A stretch of 64,000 nucleotides of DNA. It comes from Paraburkholderia sp. BL25I1N1. Lineage in GTDB: Bacteria; Pseudomonadota; Gammaproteobacteria; Burkholderiales; Burkholderiaceae. Position numbers and translations under genes: made by a program. The notes under the pieces were generated by a model. The model saw only the letters and a program-made list of their open reading frames with translations, did not search any database and was not told where the DNA came from. Positions 18,244 through 25,915 of the stretch are shown one piece after another (position 1 is the first letter of the stretch; each line of letters begins with the position of its first letter). Location of the stretch: contig NZ_PVZB01000002.1 in the NCBI RefSeq assembly GCF_003002025.1, positions 186,001 through 250,000 on the forward strand, read 5' to 3'.

Positions 18244-20106
18244 TTAAAGAGCGTTGGCCTGAGGGCTGGCTTGCGGCTTTGGCTTGAGGCTGGCCAGATA
18301 CGCGAGCCAGCCGCCGAACGAGGTGATATCGAGTGCGCCGCTGTCGTCGCTCACGGCGGACGGCTCGCAGATGAAGCCCTTCACGCTGTGCCCGTCGGCG
18401 AGTTGCAACGTGCCGATGCCCAGCGGCGCGGGCACGTCGGCGACAAATTGACCGAAGGTTCGCAGCGGCACTTCCCAGAGTTCGATGGCGATCGGCCGGC
18501 CTTGCGGTTCCGTCGAACGCACGAGGCCGGGCTTCGGCGGCTGGGTGTTGGCGAGCGCATAGAGCTTGTAGCCTGGTGCGGTGTGCGTCGCTTTCACGAA
18601 ACGCGCGCCGGCTTGCTGGAGTTGCCAGTTCAACGGCTGGCCGCGCAGATGCGCGCCGACCACCGCGAGGGTGACGGTGGGCTCCTGAAACGGCAACGGC
18701 TGGATGAGCGTGGTTGTTGTTGCGGCCTCCACGGTTTCGGCGCCATTCGCGAACAACGCCTGAATCCGTGCGCCCAATTCGGCGAGGCGCCGGTCCGCGC
18801 CGCTCGGCGCGATCAGCGTCACACCGGCCGGCAAGCCGTCGCTGCGCCGCTGACACGGCACGGCCAGCGCGCATAGATCCAGCAGGTTGACGAAGTTGGT
18901 GTAATAGCCGAGCTGACTGTTCAATTCGACCGGATTGGCCTGCACGTCGGCGATTGACGGATGCGTCGGCGTGGTGGGGACGATCAGGACGTCGATCGTT
19001 TCGAACAGTGCTTCGGCGTGACGCTTCAGGTCCGCTAGCGCGTACTGACCGTTAAAGGCATCGGCGGCGCTGAACTGCTCGGCCTTGCCGATCACTTTGG
19101 CCACGACCGCATCGATCGCCTGGTGATGGGTTTTGAAGAACGTGCCGAGCGCCGCGCGCCGTTCCGCGACCCACGGGCCGTCGTAGAGCAAGGCGGAGAC
19201 GGCTTTGAGCGGCTCGAAGTCGATTGCTTGCGTGGGCAGATGCAGATGCGTCGTGAGCGTGTCGAGCGCTTGTGAAAACGCCTGGCTCGCTATTGCGTCG
19301 CCATAGAACTCCAGGCGCTCCGGCACGCCGATCCGTGGAGCCGAACGCAACAAGCCGAGAGCCGGCACTTTGCGCGAGTAGCCGTCGAGCGGATCGAAAC
19401 AGGCGATTTCGGTCAGCACGCGCCAGGCATCGTCCACGTCGTGTGCGAACACGGAGATCGTATCAAGGCTTCGGCACGCGGGCACCACGCCACGTTTGCT
19501 GACCAGTCCCAGCGAAGGTTTCAGACCGGCCAGCCCGTTGAATCCGGCTGGCACGCGGCCGGAACCCGCAGTGTCGGTGCCGAGCGAAAACGCTACGCAA
19601 CCCGTCGCCACCGCGACCGCCGAACCCGAACTCGAACCTCCCGACACGCGCAACGGCGATTCGCTGTGCCGCACGGCGCCATACGGCGAACGCGTGCCAA
19701 CGAGGCCGGTGGCGAACTGATCGAGATTGGTCTTGCCGATCAGGATGGCGCCGGCATCGACGAGCCGCTGCACGGCGAACGCCGACGTGTCCGGCGTGTA
19801 GGCGAAAGAGTCGCAAGCGGCCGTGGTCGGCAAGCCGGCGACGTCGATGTTGTCCTTGACCGCGAACGGCACGCCGAACAGCGGCATGTGCTCGAACACG
19901 GCGCTGCCTTGCGCGTCGTATAACGCTTCGAGTGCCTTCGCGCGAGCCTGCACGTCGGCTGCCGGCACGCGCAGAATCCAGACTTCGGGGCGGTCGATTT
20001 CGTCGATTCGCGCCAGCGCCGATGATACGGCTTCAGTCGGCGTCAGGCTCCCCGCAGCGTATGCGGCGAGCAGACCCTTGACCGTCATGGGTGAAGAAAT
20101 AGGCAC
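18244..20106 (-). CDS. atzF: Allophanate hydrolase
   Basis: 620 aa. The N-terminal amidase-signature domain (to about residue 440) has the Ser-cisSer-Lys machinery: FGVPFAVKDNID with the catalytic lysine, and RVSGGSSSGSAVAVATG with GTDTAGSGRVPAG carrying the serines. A C-terminal allophanate hydrolase domain follows (VGAHLRGQPLNWQLQQAGARFV onward); it converts the first product to ammonia and CO2. The start is GTG at 20106, with AAGGA eight bases upstream; ATG six codons later is possible. It is the first gene of the operon and the point where biuret and guanidine degradation meet. Confidence 0.92.
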   Translation of the reverse strand: MPISSPMTVKGLLAAYAAGSLTPTEAVSSALARIDEIDRPEVWILRVPAADVQARAKALEALYDAQGSAVFEHMPLFGVPFAVKDNIDVAGLPTTAACDSFAYTPDTSAFAVQRLVDAGAILIGKTNLDQFATGLVGTRSPYGAVRHSESPLRVSGGSSSGSAVAVATGCVAFSLGTDTAGSGRVPAGFNGLAGLKPSLGLVSKRGVVPACRSLDTISVFAHDVDDAWRVLTEIACFDPLDGYSRKVPALGLLRSAPRIGVPERLEFYGDAIASQAFSQALDTLTTHLHLPTQAIDFEPLKAVSALLYDGPWVAERRAALGTFFKTHHQAIDAVVAKVIGKAEQFSAADAFNGQYALADLKRHAEALFETIDVLIVPTTPTHPSIADVQANPVELNSQLGYYTNFVNLLDLCALAVPCQRRSDGLPAGVTLIAPSGADRRLAELGARIQALFANGAETVEAATTTTLIQPLPFQEPTVTLAVVGAHLRGQPLNWQLQQAGARFVKATHTAPGYKLYALANTQPPKPGLVRSTEPQGRPIAIELWEVPLRTFGQFVADVPAPLGIGTLQLADGHSVKGFICEPSAVSDDSGALDITSFGGWLAYLASLKPKPQASPQANAL

Positions 20107-20116
20107 CTGTTTTTCC

Positions 20117-20150
20117 TTGAGTTCAATCTTGAATACAAGTTTGGACTCAA
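20117..20150. promoter_or_regulatory. Candidate operator for the FadR-type regulator
   Basis: An outer inverted repeat TTGAGT (20117-20122) / ACTCAA (20145-20150) encloses CTTGAATACAAG (20128-20139), a near match to the TTGTATACAA half-site style of GntR/FadR regulators. It lies between the sigma-54 element and the GTG start, so a bound regulator could block the polymerase at or just after the start site. Confidence 0.45.
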
Positions 20151-20153
20151 ATT

Positions 20154-20169
20154 AGCAGGAGCTATGCCA
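20154..20169 (-). promoter_or_regulatory. Sigma-54 type -24/-12 promoter of the allophanate/biuret operon
   Basis: On the minus strand TGGCATAGCTCCTGCT has the exact GG-N10-GC spacing, with CTGCT at -12. It is about 50 bp before the allophanate hydrolase start, in the right direction. With the elements before both guanidine riboswitches it suggests a shared nitrogen-control layer. Confidence 0.62.
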
Positions 20170-20505
20170 AGCGCTGATTCAGCCTCGCCAAATCGCTTCG
20201 AAGCCTTGCTGGGCGGTGCTGTCCCATCCGTGCCGGCGCGCGCATCGCGGCGCTGACAAGACCCCGCCGCGCGCTGCCCGTGGTGCAGCGCTCACCAACT
20301 CGGGGCTCACGCGCCCTGGATTCGCGCCGGCGCGCGCTTCGGCAACGCGGGCTGCGATGCCGGGGCCACCACGAACGCTCGCACCATCTCATGCGCTGTC
20401 GCTCATCGGCGCGCGCGGCAGCGACCGCGCGTTGCTTCGCCTCGCGCGCAATCTACGATCTATACTCGCGACACGTTTTCGCGAACCCTCAGTAGCGGAG
20501 CATCG
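20170..20505. other. Intergenic region between divergent operons
   Basis: About 336 bp between the sigma-54 element (minus) and the gamma-glutamyltransferase start (plus). It holds TGGTG-N7-CACCA at 20281-20297, about 115 bp upstream of the sigma-54 element, a possible activator site, and a -10-like TATACT at 20461-20466 for the plus-strand gene without a well-spaced -35. Open frames here look like chance. Confidence 0.35.
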
Positions 20506-22092
20506 ATGCACGATCCACAACCCGCCGTCGCGCGAGGCGGCATGGTCACCAGTCCGCACGCGTTAGCCAGCGAAGCCGGCCGCGAGGTCCTGCGCGCGGG
20601 CGGCAATGCCATTGAAGCGGCCATCGCGATCGGCGCCGCGCTGTGCGTGACGTACCCGCATTTCACCGGCCTTGGCGGCGACGCCTTCTGGGTCATCGGC
20701 GACCGGCAAGGCACGTTGCGCACCTTATCGGGCATCGGCCAGGCCGCGGCGCAACTGCCGGAGTTCGACGCTGCGATTCCAGTACGCGGTCCGGCTTCTG
20801 CGATCACCACCGCCGCGACCGTCGATACATGGCATCAGGCTTACGAAATCAGCCAAAGCGTTTGGGGCGGCGAGCAGTCGTGGTCGTCGCTGTTCGACCG
20901 TGCACTCGAACTTGCCGCCGACGGCTTTCCCGTCACTCCGTCGCAACATTTCTGGCAAACCCTGCGCGCCGGCGAATTGCAGGCGTTGCCCGGCTTCGCG
21001 GCGGCCTTCGCGCCGCACGGCCACATTCCCGCGATCGACGAGCGCTTCGTTCAACCCGCGTTGGCAAAGAGCCTCGATCGTATTGCGCGTTTCGGCGCGC
21101 GTGAGTTCTACGAAGGTGAACTGGCTGAGCGGATCGCCCATGGTCTCCGGCAAGCCGGTTCCCCACTTAGCGCCAGCGACCTGGCCCGCACGCACGCGCG
21201 CAACGAAGCACCGTTGCGGGTCGCCTATCGCGGCGGCGAACTAATAAGCTTGCGGCCGCCCACGCAAGGCGTCACGACCTTGCAGATCATGGGCACGCTA
21301 GAACGTTTCGATCTTGCCGCCATTCCGGAAGGCAGCGCCGATTACTATCACCTGCTGGTGGAAGCGGTGAAATGCGCGTTCGTGGATCGTGACCGCTTCG
21401 TCTGCGATCCGGAGTTCAACCTCGTGCCGCTCGACCAGATGCTTTCACCCGCCACGCTCGACGCCCACGCGCGCTCGATCCATCTGCGTAAAGCGCGCGC
21501 ATGGCCGCATGTGTTCCGTCCGGGCGATACCGTGTTCATCGGCGCGACGGATCGCGAAGGCCGCAGCGTGAGCGTGCTGCAAACGGTCTACTTCGATTGG
21601 GGCAGCGGCGTGGTGGCGGGCGACACCGGCCTTCTGTGGCACAACCGCGGCGCATCGTTCAGCACGAACCCCGCACATCACAATGCCGTGCAGCCGGGCA
21701 AGCGGCCTTTCCATACGCTCAATCCCGGCATGTATGTCAAGGACGGCCGCCCGCAACTCCTGTTCGGCACGCAAGGCGCGGACGGTCAGCCGCAAACGCT
21801 GGCGGCGATTCTCACGCGGCTGATCGACTACGGCATGGACCCGCTGACCGCCCTCGCCCGTCCGCGTTTTCTGCTCGGCAAGACGTTCTCCGACACGCGC
21901 GACGCGCTGAAACTCGAAGCGGACGCCGGCGCCGACGTATTCGCGGCGCTCGCCGCACGCGGACATGAAGTGAGCGCGATTGCGGCGCAAAGTCCATTGG
22001 CGGGGCATCCGGGCGTGATCCGCATTGAGGCGGACGGCTCGGCCACCGGCGCGCACGATCCTCGCAGCGACGGCCGGGCGCTCGCGGCGTGA
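20506..22092 (+). CDS. Gamma-glutamyltransferase family protein
   Basis: 528 aa member of the GGT/YwrD N-terminal nucleophile hydrolase family, which cleaves gamma-glutamyl amide bonds and self-processes. The large subunit begins GGMVTSPHALASEAGREVLRAGGNAIEAAIA. The autocleavage point is probably the threonine in PGDTVFIGATDREGRSVSV (about residue 346), giving a large N-terminal and a small C-terminal chain; GVVAGDTGLLWHNRGASF follows. No signal peptide, so it is likely cytoplasmic. Start ATG with GGAG in AGCGGAGC upstream. Transcribed away from the allophanate operon; its partner pathway is unknown. Confidence 0.87.
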   Translation: MHDPQPAVARGGMVTSPHALASEAGREVLRAGGNAIEAAIAIGAALCVTYPHFTGLGGDAFWVIGDRQGTLRTLSGIGQAAAQLPEFDAAIPVRGPASAITTAATVDTWHQAYEISQSVWGGEQSWSSLFDRALELAADGFPVTPSQHFWQTLRAGELQALPGFAAAFAPHGHIPAIDERFVQPALAKSLDRIARFGAREFYEGELAERIAHGLRQAGSPLSASDLARTHARNEAPLRVAYRGGELISLRPPTQGVTTLQIMGTLERFDLAAIPEGSADYYHLLVEAVKCAFVDRDRFVCDPEFNLVPLDQMLSPATLDAHARSIHLRKARAWPHVFRPGDTVFIGATDREGRSVSVLQTVYFDWGSGVVAGDTGLLWHNRGASFSTNPAHHNAVQPGKRPFHTLNPGMYVKDGRPQLLFGTQGADGQPQTLAAILTRLIDYGMDPLTALARPRFLLGKTFSDTRDALKLEADAGADVFAALAARGHEVSAIAAQSPLAGHPGVIRIEADGSATGAHDPRSDGRALAA

Positions 22093-22139
22093 TCCGACGT
22101 GACGTGTCGCGACGTGGTGCGCGGCTATGTGATGGACGC

Positions 22140-22170
22140 CGGGACCTCACCCGAGGGTGAAACGGTCCCG
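22140..22170. terminator. Terminator-like hairpin between convergent genes
   Basis: CGGGACC/GGTCCCG outer arms enclose TCACCC-GA-GGGTGA, giving a nearly continuous 13-bp stem. It covers the stop codon of the flavin reductase gene and lies 48 bp after the gamma-glutamyltransferase stop. No U-run; a bidirectional terminator is inferred from position. Confidence 0.5.
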
Positions 22171-22737
22171 CGTGGTCACATAGTCGCTCGCACCGAAGCG
22201 GCCCACCGGGAAATAATGCTGCAGCCGGACACGCCACGTTTGCGTGTCGATCAACTCGTCGCGCGCGTGCAACCGATGCACGCGTCCGATGAAAATCTGC
22301 CGGCTCGTCGTCTCCAGCGTCTCCCATGTCGTGCACTCGAACGCGACGGGCGCTTCGGCGATGCGCGGCGGCTTGACGTGCGAACTCGGCACCGGCGTCA
22401 AGCCGACTTCGGCGAGTTCGCTCACGTTCGGCGGCAGTCTTTCGCCGCAGCGGTGCATTTTTTCCGCGATGGCTTCGTCCGCGAGATGCACCACGAACTC
22501 GCCGGTGCGCACGATGTTCACCGCTGTGTCCTTCAGCGTGCCGTCGGCCACGCGGTTGACGCTGATCATCACGATCGGCGGCTCCTCGCCAAGCATGTTG
22601 AACATCGAGAACGGCGCGGCGTTGATGGTGCCGTCGGCGCCAAGCGTGGTGACGAGCGCGATCGGGCGCGGCACGATCAGGCTCGCCATCAGCTTGTAAC
22701 GCTGGTATTCGGTGATCGCTTCGAAATCTATTTCCAT
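22147..22737 (-). CDS. Flavin reductase-like domain protein
   Basis: 196 aa flavin reductase-like (FMN-binding split barrel) protein. Visible motifs are VPRPIALVTTLGADGTINAAPFSMFNMLGEEPP and GEFVVHLADEAIAEKM. Family members bind FMN and either supply reduced flavin to an oxygenase or act as flavoproteins on their own. The ATG at 22737 overlaps the preceding GntR gene by ten bases, so the two are coupled. No dedicated monooxygenase lies in this three-gene operon; the DszC-like protein at 29271 is a possible remote partner. Confidence 0.82.
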   Translation of the reverse strand: MEIDFEAITEYQRYKLMASLIVPRPIALVTTLGADGTINAAPFSMFNMLGEEPPIVMISVNRVADGTLKDTAVNIVRTGEFVVHLADEAIAEKMHRCGERLPPNVSELAEVGLTPVPSSHVKPPRIAEAPVAFECTTWETLETTSRQIFIGRVHRLHARDELIDTQTWRVRLQHYFPVGRFGASDYVTTRDRFTLG

Positions 22738-23480
22738 GTCGGCGCCTGGTTGGGAGTGACGGATGCGGTGATGCCGAGCAACTGGCCAAGGCTCTTTTCG
22801 CCGCGCATCCGCGAGGTTTCGATCCGTTCTTCGAGGTCGCGCAGATGCGCTTCCATATGCGCCATCGCGCCTGCCGCATCGCGCGCCTCGATGCAATCGA
22901 CGATCGCCGCGTGCTCCGCGTGTTCGCACGGCGCATGCCCCGGCGGTTCATACACGCCGACGATCAGCGAGCAGCGCGACACCAGTTCCTTCAGATAGTT
23001 TTGCAGGATCGAATTACCGGCCAGCGCGGCGATACGCATATGAAAGCCGCTGGCGAGCGTCGCCCAGGAAGGCTGATCGAAGCGATGCATCGCCTCATGT
23101 TCGCTCGCGAGCTGTTGACGCAACGCCTTGATGTCCTTGGCGTTCGCGCGCTGCACGGCCAGTTCGACCAGCATGCGTTCGACGGAGCGGCGCGCTTCGA
23201 AGATCTCGCGCGTTTCCTCGGGCGTGGGTTCGGCAATCACCGCGCCCTTGTTCGGCCGCAAGACGACAATGCCGTCATACGCGAGCTTTTCCAGCACGCG
23301 CCGCACCACCGCCCGGCCCACGCCGAACAGCTGGCACAACTCGGGCTCCGGCAGCTTCGTGCCCGGCGTCAGACGATGATTCAGCACGCCGTCGAAGATC
23401 GACTGGTAGATACGTGCGTCGAGATCCGCGTCGTCTTTCACAGGCTTTTTCGCGGTGGCCGCGCCGGCTTTCGCGTTCAT
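22728..23480 (-). CDS. GntR family regulator (FCD type)
   Basis: 250 aa. A basic N-terminus (MNAKAGAATAKKPVKD) precedes the winged helix (LDARIYQSIFDGVLNHRLTPGTKLPEPELCQLFGVGRAVVRRVLEKLA, about 20-70), then an FCD helical domain with HMRIAALAGN and EHAAIVDCIEARD. The helix-turn-helix GVGRAVVRRVL departs from the usual GVSRTPVREAL. It is the middle gene of the deacetylase-GntR-flavin reductase operon, overlapping both neighbours by a few bases, so probably a local autoregulator. The 11-bp inverted repeat at 24486-24512 is a candidate operator. Confidence 0.85.
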   Translation of the reverse strand: MNAKAGAATAKKPVKDDADLDARIYQSIFDGVLNHRLTPGTKLPEPELCQLFGVGRAVVRRVLEKLAYDGIVVLRPNKGAVIAEPTPEETREIFEARRSVERMLVELAVQRANAKDIKALRQQLASEHEAMHRFDQPSWATLASGFHMRIAALAGNSILQNYLKELVSRCSLIVGVYEPPGHAPCEHAEHAAIVDCIEARDAAGAMAHMEAHLRDLEERIETSRMRGEKSLGQLLGITASVTPNQAPTWK

Positions 23481-24442
23481 GCGATGACCGGGCACACGAT
23501 GCCGTCCCGTTCCAGCATGTCCATATGATCCGCAATGGCGCCCGGCGTGGTCATCCACACGTCGCCGCGGGCACGCGCCGCGGCGATATGTTCAAGCGCG
23601 CGGCGCAGATGCCGCAGGCGATACGGCTGCCCCACCAGATATGGATGCAACGCGATGCCCATCAGGAGCGACTGCGGCTGCGCACCGCGATTGGCCTGTT
23701 CGAGCATCTCGTCGAACTGGTCGACGATCATGTCGGCGAACGCGCGGCCGTCCATATGGCGGCCCACCATCATCGGTAGATCGTTGAGTTCCTGCGGATA
23801 CGGAATCGACCAGAGCGGCGCACCGCGCGTGGCCATCCGCACGGGACGGTCGTCGTGACACCAGTTCAGCGTGTAGCGATAACCGGTCTCGGCAAGCAGA
23901 TCGGGCGTCAGATGCGACTCCGAAATCCACGGCGACAGCCAGCCGTGCGGCGCTATACCGGACACTTCGGCGATCCGTTCCCGGCAATGCAGAAGCAGTT
24001 CACGTTCGCCGGTTTCGTCGAGATCGCTCTGACGGTGCGCGTTCGTATGGCCATGTCCGATCAGTTCGTCGCCGCGCGCCACGCAGGCCGCGATCAACTC
24101 CGGGCAATGATCGTAGAGCGCCGTGTTGATGAGCGTGCCCGCGGGCAGTTCGAGTTGATCGAACAGTTCGATGCAGCGCCACGCGCCGACCCGATTGCCG
24201 TACTCGCGCCAGCTATGGTTCAGCACATCCGGCTGCGGCGAGATCGGACCGAGCGCGGCGCCCAACCCTTCGCCAAAGGCAAAGTGTTCGATGTTGAAAC
24301 CCAGATAGACCGCGAGCCCGCTGCCGCCGGGCCAGCGGTACGCGTCGCTGTCGGTGATCGGGCGGTACGCGAAGCGGCCATGCGTGGCAAGCAATTGACG
24401 CGCGCGACTCGCTGCGGCGGGCATGTTCCGTATGTCGTTCAT
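23477..24442 (-). CDS. Polysaccharide deacetylase family protein, allantoinase-like amidohydrolase
   Basis: 321 aa NodB-fold metal-dependent deacetylase. Metal-site segments are visible: LGFNIEHFAFGEG in place of the first Asp motif, GHGHTNAHR with the HxxxH pair, and GWLSPWISESHLTPDLLAETGYRY. This arrangement, with an N-x-E first motif, is found in the cofactor-light PuuE allantoinase group that opens cyclic or linear amides instead of deacetylating sugars. The ATG at 24442 starts the conserved part. First gene of a three-gene operon that diverges from an ABC importer, so it probably acts on the imported compound. Substrate unknown. Confidence 0.78.
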   Translation of the reverse strand: MNDIRNMPAAASRARQLLATHGRFAYRPITDSDAYRWPGGSGLAVYLGFNIEHFAFGEGLGAALGPISPQPDVLNHSWREYGNRVGAWRCIELFDQLELPAGTLINTALYDHCPELIAACVARGDELIGHGHTNAHRQSDLDETGERELLLHCRERIAEVSGIAPHGWLSPWISESHLTPDLLAETGYRYTLNWCHDDRPVRMATRGAPLWSIPYPQELNDLPMMVGRHMDGRAFADMIVDQFDEMLEQANRGAQPQSLLMGIALHPYLVGQPYRLRHLRRALEHIAAARARGDVWMTTPGAIADHMDMLERDGIVCPVIA

Positions 24443-24485
24443 TTGAAGAAGCCGTGGGTGAGAAAAAGCGCCGCGCCGCGTGAGC

Positions 24486-24512
24486 GCATGAACCGGAATG
24501 GCCGGTTCATGC
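24486..24512. promoter_or_regulatory. 11-bp perfect inverted repeat, candidate operator
   Basis: GCATGAACCGG (24486-24496) and CCGGTTCATGC (24502-24512) are perfect arms around AATGG, 44-70 bp upstream of the deacetylase start and about 155 bp upstream of the divergent sigma-54 element. It may be the operator of the GntR gene in the operon, or the activator site for the sigma-54 promoter. Confidence 0.5.
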
Positions 24513-24667
24513 CCCGCGACGGACCCGGCGCGCACCGCGATCGCGCAAAAGAATCGTTGGAATCGCTAACGATCGACGCTGCGGATCGTTTGCAATATGT
24601 GAGCCAACTCGTAGACGTTAAGCACACCGGCGCGTCGGCAATCAATCGGCTATCGCGATGCAAACCA

Positions 24668-24683
24668 TGGCACATGTCTTGCA
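24668..24683 (+). promoter_or_regulatory. Near-perfect sigma-54 promoter of the spermidine/putrescine-type ABC operon
   Basis: TGGCACATGTCTTGCA matches the RpoN consensus TGGCAC-N5-TTGCA without mismatch. It lies 77 bp before the ATPase start, with only leader sequence between. Transcription should need an enhancer-binding activator, most likely under nitrogen limitation. Confidence 0.8.
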
Positions 24684-24759
24684 TTTGCCTGGTCTCGTTC
24701 AGGCGCCGCGTTGCTTTCCGCGTCCCTTGCTTTATCGTCGCTCACGAGGACACCCCTTC

Positions 24760-25818
24760 ATGATTCAGCCTGCTTCAACGGTGCTCGAAACCAAAGCCGC
24801 CGATATCGAACTGGTGCACGTGTCGAAGCAATACGGCGACTCGCTTGCCGTCGACGCGATCGATCTGCGCATCGACGGTGGCCAGTACTGCTGTCTGCTC
24901 GGGCCGTCGGGATGCGGCAAGACCTCGACCTTGCGCATGATCGCCGGGCATGAATCGGTCACCGACGGTGACATTCTGATTGCCGGCCGCAATGTCACGC
25001 GCGCCGAACCCGCTGCGCGCGGCACGGCCATGGTGTTCCAGAACTACGCGCTGTTTCCGCATCTGAGCGCGCTCGACAACGTCGCGTTCAGCCTGAAGAT
25101 GCGCGGCGTCGTCAAGGACGCGCGACGCAAACGCGCCGCCGAATTGCTCGAACTGGTCGCCATGTCGGCGTACGCCGAACGCAAACCGGCTCAGTTATCC
25201 GGCGGCCAGCAGCAACGGGTCGCGCTTGCCCGCGCGTTGCTGAATCAGCCGGGCTGCCTGTTGCTCGACGAACCGCTTTCCGCGCTGGACCCGTTCCTGC
25301 GCGTGCAGATGCGCGCCGAACTCAAGCGCTGGCAGAAAGAACTCGGCATTACCTTCGTGCACGTCACGCATTCGCAGGAAGAAGCAATGGCGCTGGCCGA
25401 TCTCGTGGTGGTGATGAGCCATGGACGTATCGAGCAAAGCGGCACGCCGCACGAAGTGTTCAACCGTCCGCGCACCGAGTTCGTGGCGCGCTTTCTCGGC
25501 GGTCACAACGTCTTCAATACCAATGGCCGCGCGTTCACCGTGCGCGCGGATCATCTGCGTGTCGTGCCGCATGGCATTACGCCGGTGCAGAACGCGAGCG
25601 GCGACAACGGCATGACGCGCATCGGCGGCGTGCCCTGCACCGTGCGTGAAGCTGAATATCAAGGCACGCATCTGCGCGTGACGCTCGACCCGCTCGACGG
25701 TTCGCCCGAGCTCGTCTCGCTGGTGAGCGACGGCGATTACGACCCGGCGCGGCTCGGCCCCGAGGCGCGCGTGGTGGTCTGGTGGGAAGAGCGGGACGCG
25801 CATCCGCTTGCGGCGTGA
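24760..25818 (+). CDS. ABC transporter ATP-binding protein, PotA type
   Basis: 352 aa. N-terminal nucleotide-binding domain: Walker A GPSGCGKTS near residue 48, Q-loop VFQNYALFPHL, signature LSGGQQQRVALARAL near 145, Walker B LLLDEPLSALD and H-loop THSQEEAMALAD. A C-terminal TOBE-type regulatory domain covers about residues 250-352. The ATG at 24760 follows GAGGA; the upstream in-frame extension would cross the sigma-54 element. It drives uptake with the binding protein and two permeases encoded downstream. Confidence 0.92.
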   Translation: MIQPASTVLETKAADIELVHVSKQYGDSLAVDAIDLRIDGGQYCCLLGPSGCGKTSTLRMIAGHESVTDGDILIAGRNVTRAEPAARGTAMVFQNYALFPHLSALDNVAFSLKMRGVVKDARRKRAAELLELVAMSAYAERKPAQLSGGQQQRVALARALLNQPGCLLLDEPLSALDPFLRVQMRAELKRWQKELGITFVHVTHSQEEAMALADLVVVMSHGRIEQSGTPHEVFNRPRTEFVARFLGGHNVFNTNGRAFTVRADHLRVVPHGITPVQNASGDNGMTRIGGVPCTVREAEYQGTHLRVTLDPLDGSPELVSLVSDGDYDPARLGPEARVVVWWEERDAHPLAA

Positions 25819-25915
25819 GTAACGAACCGAGTCGTCCAGACGTGGCTGCAACTTCGAACAAGCGATAACCAAACGCCAACCAAACGTCAATCGAACGTCA
25901 ACTGAGGAGAAAGCA

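Noticed and set aside
20216..20566. Short frames in the gap before the gamma-glutamyltransferase gene
   Set aside because: Low-complexity Arg/Ala/Pro translation, no ribosome-binding site, and they overlap the true start of the downstream gene.
24532..24546. Second NtrC-like motif GCAC-N7-GCGC upstream of the importer promoter
   Set aside because: GC-rich and short, expected by chance; not reported as a site.
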